Source: Cristatella mucedo
Lineage: Eukaryota; Bryozoa; Phylactolaemata; Cristatellidae
Length of the DNA: 64,000 nt
Reading direction: 5' to 3'
NCBI GenBank assembly: GCA_009760855.2
Contig: WPIO01000010.1
Coordinates: 4,679,501 to 4,743,500 of the forward strand
The notes under the pieces were generated by a model that made no database searches, was not told the DNA's origin, and saw only the letters and a program-made list of their open reading frames with translations. A program made the position numbers and the translations under genes. Positions within the stretch are counted from its first letter, which is position 1. Every line of letters begins with the position of its first letter. Positions 9,301 to 19,634 of this stretch are shown here, piece after piece.

Positions 9301-12300
9301 CCTACCAGCATGTGCGATCAGGCGATTGCAGCTGGTGCAAAACTCTGCAGCTAGGCTTGTCTGGCGTGAGCGTCGAAGTTGCCACATTACTCCGCTTCTC
9401 GCCGACCTGCACTGGCTACCAGTGAGGCAACGGATTGACTTCAAGGTTTTGTCACTCACTTTTAGGTCCCTTCATTCTATGGCTCCAGCCTATCTGTCAG
9501 ATATACTACCCCATCAGGCCAAGCATCGTATCACCTGCTATTCGGAATCCAACAGTCTAGAAATACCTCGTACAAACCTTAAATCCTTTGGAGACAGTGC
9601 ATTTAGTTCGCATGCTCCCAAAGCCTGGAACTCCCTCCCGACCTGCGTCAGAACATCCCCTGACCTGACCACATTTAAAAGGAACTTAAAAATACGCCTA
9701 TTTAGGACAGCATTTAGTGGGTCCCTGTGATTCGTCCTTCACGTGCTTATGCGTTCTGACACTGCGCATGCTGCCACTAACCACATTTGCATGCTGACCC
9801 TGTGCATGTCACCCCTAACCATGTTATTCATTTTGTTTGTTTTTCAAGCATGATTTTACTTACCATTCAATTGCATTTCCCTTTGCAGCAAATGTAAAGC
9901 GCCTTGAAAGAGATTAAGTTCTCTGAGGGCGCTTTATCAAGTACATTATTATTATTATTATTATTAGGTTCGTGTAATTGTCTTGTGTGTGCTGACACGG
10001 TCGATGATATCACTAAGCAATTGACATGCTTCCTTTACATCGCATTTAAACTTCCTATCGAGAGATTTCGTTCTCTTGAGGCGCTATACAAATACCTTAC
10101 GATTAAGATAAGCTATTCAGGCCCACCCAAGGAAGGTCAAGTGCATGGTGTGCCGTCTAAATACTTACCAAAGAACAGTCTTTTCCTCTTTGCTGCTTCC
10201 ATCACATTTGACGGAGGTAAGCCCATGACCTCCATGATGCATGCGAGTTGCTCTGCCTCGTTTTCGCCGGGAAACAAAGGGTAGCCCGTGTACAGCTCTG
10301 CTAGGATGCAGCCCAGACTAAACATGTCGATAGCAGTAGTATAGTCGACGCCAAGAATGACTTCGGGAGCACGGTAGAATCGGCTCTGAATGTAAGTATA
10401 CACTGAAACGTACGGTGTGGCAACATTTAAAACGACTGCTTAAGCGCACACCGATTCCAGGTGCTGCGAGCATGCTTGCCTTTATCGAAAGAGAACGGCC
10501 CTGGAGATACAGAACTGCGTTTCCAGCCAGTGTTCTCGCCGGCACAGACTTTCCATCGGCCGCGCTGTCTTTTAACCGAATCCGGTCGCCTGGCGAATGC
10601 ACTCAACTGGAGACCACGAGAATGTTAATGCGATTTGAACCCGAGCAGATTTTGGAGCACGGTGGGACCGGTAGCGATAGAGCTGCGGAGCCTTGCCTCA
10701 GCTAATCACGTTCTGCCTACCAGAAACTTGGAACCGCTAAGTGCGATTAGGACTCGATTCGGCTGCAAATGAGAGGATAAATATTAAGCTCGCCGAGCTA
10801 GCACGAACATCCGAGCCTTTTTACACGTAGACTGCCCTGACTAGTTCTTGCAGCCGCCCCCCCCCCCGGCCTCCCGCCCACCGTAGCATGTATTGTATTT
10901 CCTTTGGAAGCGTGTAGCCTCCAGCAGCTCTTCTGCTCGCCCTTAATGACCGTATTGTGTACACTGCTGAGAGCGTAGATGTTTCTAGCAAATTACCCAC
11001 GCATCAGCTTCATTCATGGCGTCATGCTTTCAGCCTGATATGCTTCGAGCTTTCAGCCTGATATCCTGCGGGCATTGTCTGTTGGTATTTGCTCTGGTAC
11101 CTGCTGACCTAGCAGCTCACAGCGGCTTGCTGTAACTAGGCAACACAGTATGAAACCTGCACCGCAATACCTTCCTCACTAGCGGGTCGGAAGCGTTATC
11201 GGCGCTAGCCAGCTTGCCATATCGGAAGTCTGGACTTCGGGACATGATACCCCACTCCTTACCTAGGTACCACCTTACACTTGTCACCATTCACAGATAT
11301 GGCAGACGCAGACCTGGTGGTTGAACAGAAGTAACTGTGTAAAGCGAGCCTCGGGCATTATTGATCAGATTTCGGGCCTTTAGTTAGCCAGCCAATTTCA
11401 ACTCGATTTGCTATGAAAGAACTGCTTTTTTCAAAATTTCTTTTTCCTCTTTTTTTCAGGTCACTGAGTACACGGTCAGGACAAACCTCCGACGGTCTCA
11501 TTTTTTAATGTTGATGTGGCCATATCCATTAACTAGGACTTTGCTCTTTTTAATGAATGAGGAAGATGTGCTGGCCGACTAGGAACTATCTCGCCAATGT
11601 CGTAAGCATCTACGAGTGCTTACTATACGTTCAATGATTCAATATATCACCTCAGTGCTTCTTCACTTCCGTATCCGCTAAAATTGACGAGCAGCTAGGA
11701 GCCACTGGGTAAAGTGGCATCAAGCTGTTCTCGATAGCGCCACTGTGAGAGTGCCAATAGCCACCCTCTGCTCTTCTGCTTTAGCTTCTACTGCCGGATA
11801 GATAATAGATTCTTCAACACCAAATGTCGAAAAGGCACACTCTCTCCCAGTTCCTCTCTGTTCGGGTTCAGCCACACTCACATCACCTGAATTTTATGTG
11901 CTACGACTTGCTACTTATTAGCCGTCGTGTTGCCTATTTAGGTCAACAGGGTGGCCAAGATGATGAATCAATCATTTAAAACTGTCACCGTTCTCGAAAT
12001 TGGCAACTGCCTTGCCTACCTAGGCCTGCCTACAGGATCTCTCAAAGACTGCTCGTAATAGGTTCTTTGTCTGGGTTCACTGCGACGACCGTTTACAAAA
12101 GCTAACGAGCTTGGCGAACTAAAGATTTACGGTGCGGTGGCAGCTCCAAGGTGGCACTATCGGCAATGTGAAGCATCTGTGAGCTCATCATTGCGCTCGC
12201 AGGCGGAGGATGCACGAAGTACCTCGCTCGTGAGCATAGCAGCTGGATCCAAAGTCAATGACCTTGATGCTGCTCTGACCCTTCTGCTTGATTAAAATGT

Positions 12301-13513
12301 TCTCCTGCAAGAAAGTAACGAGGCAAGCCTGACGCGCATCCATTGTAGTAGGGCAAACAGCGCTAAGTGGATGGACCAAGTGAGTGTGCGCGGCCGGCTC
12401 GAGGAACTGCCGCATGCAGTGTGCGTTCAAAGTGAACATGCTTTCGCACCGGCTTTTAAGTTAAGTAAATAAAAAAATCCTGGCTGATTAAACAGCCTCT
12501 TTTTGTGTAGCGACAGAAGAGCCTTTACGGCTATCAGCATCGCTTGCAGTGGCGATAAAGGATCGGCAGGAATCGAACCAAATCGAATCGAACCCACGGC
12601 AGGAATCGAACCCACGACCTCGGGGCCGAGGTCGTGAAAGCAACCGCCTTACCTGAGTTTCCCAGCTACCGCTCACCGACTCGCATGCACACAGCAGCCG
12701 GCACGGAATGCTCTATATTGATCGCATTTTCGCATCGCAAAACAAGTCTACAGAGGGCGCTCCTATGAATAACCCTCCGTTGCCGCCTCCTGAGACTCAG
12801 CTCAGTGCGACTACGAGCGACTACTCACCGGCTTCAGGTCACAGTGAATGATCTTTTCCGCATGTAAGACGCGTAGACACTGTAGTATGGAATACGCAAA
12901 TCTCCGTATGAGCGGGATGCTGAACCCTTGGAAGTTGTTTTTCTTTATCAGCTCGTACAGGTTGACCCTACAATTGTCCGCGGTGCCTGCACGCTGCTGT
13001 AGACTCGAGTCTGCGCCAGCACTATTTGAGAGGATGTGAACAGCTCGAGCTGCAGCCCCTGCTCTCGGCGGCTAACCACCGCTTCGCGCGCGCGGGCCTC
13101 GAGCCCGGCGAGCGTTCTGGCAGCGCGTCCGTTCAGGAGGCGAAGGCGCGGCGATGACGAAGTCGTCGGCTATTCGTCCACTAGGAACAGCCCGGCCATG
13201 CGGAGGTGCTTCTGCTCACCCCATAAGCTCGAAGGTTATGCACAGGTGATTCCGGAAGCTGAAATACTCGAGCATGTGGATGACGTTGATGCTATTGTCC
13301 CTGTCTTTCTTTCTGAGGGCGTCGAGGATTTTCACCTCCTCGAGGGCCTGCCTGTGGAAGCTGGTAAAGAGAGAAAAGCGTGGAGCGGATCGTCAGTTTG
13401 GCAGGTCACGTGTTTGGCAGATCACGAGGCCCCGTGATCCATCTCCGTCGAACAGAGCTCATTACACTTTCAAAGCAGCCGATTCAACCGCCTCTATATA
13501 TATGACAACAGCC

Positions 13514-13562
<49 letters not shown>

Positions 13563-15319
13563 GCATGTATACGGTGCTGGCAGATAGGCCATAAAAATAT
13601 GTCGCTAAGCTCGACCTGAAATCACTGCATTTCTGAAAAACCTCCGGATTTGTGCTAATGCAAACTCTTGGCCTGTCTGTAGTTGCTTGGGCAGGGGCAA
13701 TGTGCACGAAATGCAATACTCTCTTGGCCTTGAGCCCTAGTGGTCGGGGCGGGGTGAGTGCAGCCAGTGGCATTCGTCTACGAATGGCTATTTGGAAACC
13801 GCCATTCGCCGTGACGACGGAAGTGCCAAGGAAAAGCCCCGAAAGCGAGTCGACGAGGAGCTCCGACCAGCCCGCCGCCTACCGGCCGCTAGATTCAGCA
13901 AAACGCCTCTGAAACCTGCTCCCAACGAAAAGCGAGCCGCGTCTATCAAGAGCTATCGGTCGGCGAGAGGCGAACAGGAAATGACTTTGGAACTTGGAAG
14001 GAGCTTGGCGTGGGAGGTACGCTCTGCCAATTAAAAGGCCGAGCCAGCGTGCTAACGCGTCAATTACTGACTGCTTTCGGTGACGCTGGCTGGTGAGGTA
14101 CTTGTAATCGCATCACGAGTCTGGCTTCGGTGGCTTGCTGACATCAGTCGCAGCAAATAGCATTACAGTCAGCAGCCGACAGCACATGAAGATGTCAGCG
14201 TTAAGGACGCGAGGCGATGCTGCACCTTTAGTGGCCGCCATCGGTCGGGCTAGGCTGGGGGGGGGGTGGATAAAGTAGAGCCGGCCTGGGCTCGTTTTTA
14301 CATCAGAGAATCAGTACGACGTTTTGCACGTCGCCCGAGATACGCCAGCGGTTCTCACTCAAGGCAGTGCTTCTCAAAGGCCGCGCTTGTGACTCTGCAC
14401 GCAGCGACCTGATCTCTTTCTTACTGGATCGTCACTAGACGCTATCCCTATCCGGCACCGGCCGCTGGAGCCCGGAGGGACAGTACGACCCTATTAGGGC
14501 AGGGATGACTTTGTAGCATCTAGAGCGTTAATGCGCGTCAGAAAACAAGCCATCTTGAAGGTAAAGAAGAGAGCTTGTCACCGTTCCATCAATCGTTGGT
14601 CCCAGGGGTGAGGCGCTCGCTGGTGTCAACCGTTTTAACGACCAAGGTCTTCAGACACGAGTCCTTCGACATGCGCAAAGCGCCTGGATGGAGATTAAGT
14701 TCTCTTAGGGTGCTATATAAATGACAAAGCTTCCACTATTTGCTGTATTGGCCAGCTCACGACCAATATTTCGAAGGCCTTCGCCATCCCCATCAAAATC
14801 CTAGCTAGGACCAATGGAGGTTCAATTCCGTAGCGTCTGCAGGTTGGACAGACGCTTTATCAAATAAGCAGTATATGAGGAAATGAGTCTTCGGAAAGTC
14901 TCCACGACATACCGCACTGGCATATACTGAGTTTTCAGTTGCAATTGTTCTCGAAAAGACAGCAATCGCATCTGCTCCGACCGGCAGCTGGAGGCCGCGC
15001 CTATTTACGGCAGCATTTAGTGGGTCCCTGTGATTCGTCCTCTCTGTGCTTATGTGTGCTGACACTGCATGCTGCCACTACCCACACTACCCATACTTGC
15101 ATGCTGACCCTGTGCATTTAACCCTTAACCATGTTATTCATGTTGTTTATCAAACATGTTACCACTCACCATTCGATCGTGCTTCTTTTGCAACAAATTT
15201 AAAGCACCTAAAAAGAGATTGAGTTCTCTGAGGGCGCTTTATCAAGTGTATTATTATTATTATTATTCCTGCACCACCTATCCACAAATGCCTCCCTAGC
15301 GACAGATCTAAAGTGGCAC

Positions 15320-15357
<38 letters not shown>

Positions 15358-15358
15358 C

Positions 15359-15390
<32 letters not shown>

Positions 15391-18300
15391 GACAGACAGA
15401 CAGAGACAGATAGACAAAAAGAGAGAGAGAGACAGAGAGCTGGAACTTTGCATGCAAATTTCCTCTTTAAATATCTCAACAGAATTATGTCTGCTGTGAG
15501 AGAAGAGCACAAGATTTTTGCTCAAGAGAACAATAAAGGTCTGATTTGCACAGCCGCTCGCCCGAACCGAATGCCGGCGTAGTGTGAGCGTATGAATTCA
15601 TGAGTTTTCAGTTGCAACTGTTCGCGAAAACGCAGCAATGGCATCTGCTCCGACCAGCAGCTAGAGCTTGCATACCCCACCCACCCACCCCCGAAAATTA
15701 CGCCACTTAAGGCAGGCAGACATAACTTTCACCCCACAGTCGGCGGCAACGATTCTTGACAATTCTGAAGGGCTGCATCCTGGTGCTTCTTTCGGCGACG
15801 GCGAGAGAAGTAGTTGCTCTGGAGCTAAACAGCTATCGAAGGCCTTCTACTATAGAAAATGTGAATTAGTGAAGGTTCCTGGCGATCAGGTGAGGCCTTT
15901 ATTAGTTCTCAAGTAAGACATCCCTAGTCTTGGCTGAGACTTCGAAATTCCTTTTAGTGTACCCGAGCCTCGACTGACTATCTTCTACCTCAGGTTGTCT
16001 CAGGTGTCCGCCAGAATTGGCTAAAGTCCGGCTGTTACTCCCTTGGGAATCGTCGTTCCCGTCGGCTGCTTCCCGGCAATTCAATCGGCAGCTTCGACGT
16101 ACGTCATCAAGTGCGTTGAAGGACTTCGAGTTAAAGAGTGATTGGCATCTAACTATATCATAGCAATTAATAAGACGACCTGCGAGGTAATGTCAGTAGG
16201 CTTGGCCACTGTGCTCTGCTAATTAATTAGTTCACGGTGTACATAGCCAAAAGCCTTGGAGGCGAAGGCCGGCCATATAAGCGAGGCCGTTTATGTTAGG
16301 GTGGGCCATCCAATCTGCCTCCGCCGCCGCTTCGAGGAGTCTTGCCGTTATCGAAGCAAATAAGGACATTCAGCGCCAATAATTATTCTGACTTGAGCTT
16401 GACTGACTGACTGGAGTTCTCGAGGGCGTCGTTTGTCGTGCTCACTCATGTCTGGATCTTAGCCTAGGGGTAAGGAGCTCCTACTTCACAACCCAAGTCG
16501 TGGGTTCGAACGTCGTGGGGCTGAAAATTCTTTACTTCCCACTGCAAGCGGTAGTCGTGGCCATTAAAGCTCTTCTGAGATTACTTTAAAGAGTGGCTAA
16601 TTTAGAGCACCTTGCGTTACTTTCCGGGAAGCCTCGAAATTCCAGTATAGCAACCCCACGTGACTCATAAGGGGCACTGGGGGGTGCTGATGGCAAGGGG
16701 GCGTACCCCAGGCTGGTTGCTGAGGAGGTAGTCCAAGGTTGCCCGGGTGCAGCTCGAGCCCAGGAGCGGCGAGGATGGCAGTGTGCTTCTGCCCTCCACA
16801 TCCCCCCTCCCCCGGTACACCTCCACATAGTCAGGACTAGCTAAGGTCAAGGTTTATGCTGCCTCCAGAGGAAAATTTCAAGATACGCGAAGGCCCAAAG
16901 GCCAGACAGTCGCCTGCTGTTAGCTGCTGGGTCAACCCAGGTGCTTCAGACGTCCATCAGTCGTCCTATTGACCTAAGCTGAACGTTTAAATAGCGAACC
17001 GGCGCTGTGCTAGCGCTGACTTTTACCAGTCCATCAGGCCATAATTATCACCGTTTCTTTCATCGCTTCTCTTCGCCACTCAGTCAGCCTGGTCAATAAG
17101 CGTGGTCATCACAGCTGCGTCTAGGACAATGAGACTTTTGTTCCGCTCTCGCATCGCGAAAATGGTGCCGGACTGTGCCGACACGGTGGTGGCGTAATTA
17201 GTGCGCTCCGTAACGGCAGCGTCCTCTGGCTGGAGCAGCCGTTCGTCCGACGGCCGCTGCTGCCTCGGCTGGCGGCGCTGCTGCCTCGGCTGGCGGCGCT
17301 GCTGCGCTGCCGGAGCTCCGGGCTGCCGACGGGCGCCACGATCGGCGGCGGCGGCGGCCGAACTGCTGGGGCGGCCGCCTCGGCAGCTGGCTGGAGGGGG
17401 CGTGGGTGTGGGCGCGCAACAGGAGAGATCCTTTTTTTAAAGAGCAGAGCGCATCTCACCGCTTCTTGTTCCGAATGATCTTCAGAGCCACCACCTGCTC
17501 CGTCTTGTGATCGAGCGCCTTCACCACCTGACCGAAGGAGCCTTTGCCGAGCAGCTCCAGCACTTCGTAGCGATAGACCAGGTGGTCACCAATCACCTGG
17601 AAACGTGGCAGCACCGCCAGGGAGGGGGGTGGCTAGCACCTGCTGAGTCAATCGCTAACCTGAGCTCTCGCCACAGCGCCCCTGGCAGTCGACTTGTGCA
17701 CGGGCCGTCGCGCAACGTCGCCGAGTCGGCTCAGAGGTGGCGGCAGCGCGGCCGCCGACCCAGCGGTCGGCGAGCCGCGGCGACGTCTGCTCGGTCTCGC
17801 CTCTTGCCGCAGGGGGTGCCTTCGCCCGCCGGGTCAGCAGGTGCGCCTCGGGTGCGAGCAGCCGGCACGCGCCGCGGCCGCATAGCAAAGCATTCAGCGG
17901 CTCGGCGAAAATCTGTAGTCAGCTGAGTGGGAACGCCGTCGATCGTTAAAAGACTCTAAGGGCAGACAATGGGCGCGGCCTCGAGCAGGAATCGCCGGCC
18001 GGCGGCTGGCCTTTATCGCCGCCGAGACGTTTTGTTCCGGTCGGACAATGTGCAGGCCTGCTTGCGCGAGCGCGGCGCGAGAGCCCGGCCTTGAGCCCAG
18101 GCGATCTCGACGCTCAAACGGCGATCGCCCCGAGCTCGCGATCGCCGTCCGCTCGATGTCGCTCGGAGTTGCTGCTTTCAAGCCGACCGGTCGGACTCCG
18201 CGGCAGCGAAGGGCAGCAGGGAAGGCGAACCGCGAACGCTCGCCATCGCTCGCTCGCTCGCAGCTGCGAGAGAGCGATCGAGAAAGTAAAAAGACGCGTC

Positions 18301-19599
18301 GCCCGAGGAGGAGGAGGAGGAGGAGAGAAGGAGGAGGAGGGGAGGGTAGGAGGAGGGAAGGAGGAGGAGGGGAGGGTAGGAGGAGGGAAGGAGGAGGAGG
18401 GGAGGGTAGGAGGAGGGAAGGAGGAGCTGCGCTTGCCTTGATGTACGAGCCGCTCTCGTCGTCGTAGCCACCGCCGTTCGGGCTGCCCGCTATTTTCTTC
18501 GAGTCGAGACCCAGGAACCACAACTCCGGGTAATCGAGCACCTCGCTCTGCTCGAACTCGGTGAGATGGCTCTTGTACAGTCGAAGCGCCTCTGCAAAGG
18601 GCGGCGACGGGGGGGGGGGCGAGCGGCACGGTCAGCGAGGCTCGACCGTCGGCGACCCCCGAGGAGGCGGCGATCGCAGCAACTCCCGCCCTCGCACTAT
18701 CCTGCCCTCGAACTATCCTGCACGCGGCCGCGGGAAAAGCTACACGAGAACCTACCACCGGGCGACATGGGGAGCTCGTTTCCGTAAGCGTCTCTTCTCA
18801 CGCGGGCCTGTGAAGAGCCTTCGGATGCGGCGGCGGGCCTGAGCAGAGGCAGGTGCTCGGTCACGACGTTTGAGGTTTGCCTGTGCAGCCCCTTTTGCGC
18901 CTTGCCAACGTCGCAGGGCGGCAGTTGAGGTAGAAGAGACCCGAACTTCTGAAAAGAGAAACGGCCGCGGTCCACTGGCCACAGCGTACCGAGCATGTGG
19001 AATGATAAAAGATACATCGCCGCCTGTTGCTCTTTGAATTAAACTGGCGCCCGACCTTTCATTACGGTAAGAAGCTGCTCGCTCGCTGTTCTACGGCTGC
19101 AGGACGGGCGCTGCTAGGCCGTGGCCCCCAACCGGGCGATGAGCAGCAGAAGATAGGCATTCTGCTCCGGGCTAACGTAGGGTGGCCAGAGCAAGGTCAA
19201 GGCTCGGCCCGATTAAAATGTCCCACGCTCCTGCAGTCCTCCCCTTTTTTTGCCCCTCCATCTCTACCTCGAGACTTCTTCGCAGATCGCTTTAGTCGCA
19301 GGTCAATTTTCGACTGGTATGTAAACAAACGCGGCGAATAGAGAGCATATTTAGTGAGCTGGCGTAAATAGGAGGTAGAGCGGCGGTTTTGAACGACATG
19401 CAACGAGATCTGCGATAGATTAAAATTCCTTCACAAGTCCGGCTAAAAGACTCAAAGCAGAGGCATGAGTCAGAATTCAACTCTGAATGCTTTGCTGCCC
19501 TTCAATATTTCTTCCGCTCCCGTTTCGCTCGCCTTTCTCCACTCGCCAAAAAGGTACGCTCAAAGTCATTTCTCCCTCCATCTCTCTCACTCAAAAGAG

Positions 19600-19634
<35 letters not shown>

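Noticed and set aside
16586-16850. Minus ORF with YVEVYRGRG, suggestive of a CUB-like domain
   Set aside because: Too short, lacking CUB cysteines and splice context. Most likely chance.
17894-18758. Two 214-215-codon minus ORFs
   Set aside because: They read through the DYRK4-like exon 18437-18591 and the G-rich minisatellite. Only the exon part is supported by splice sites and homology.
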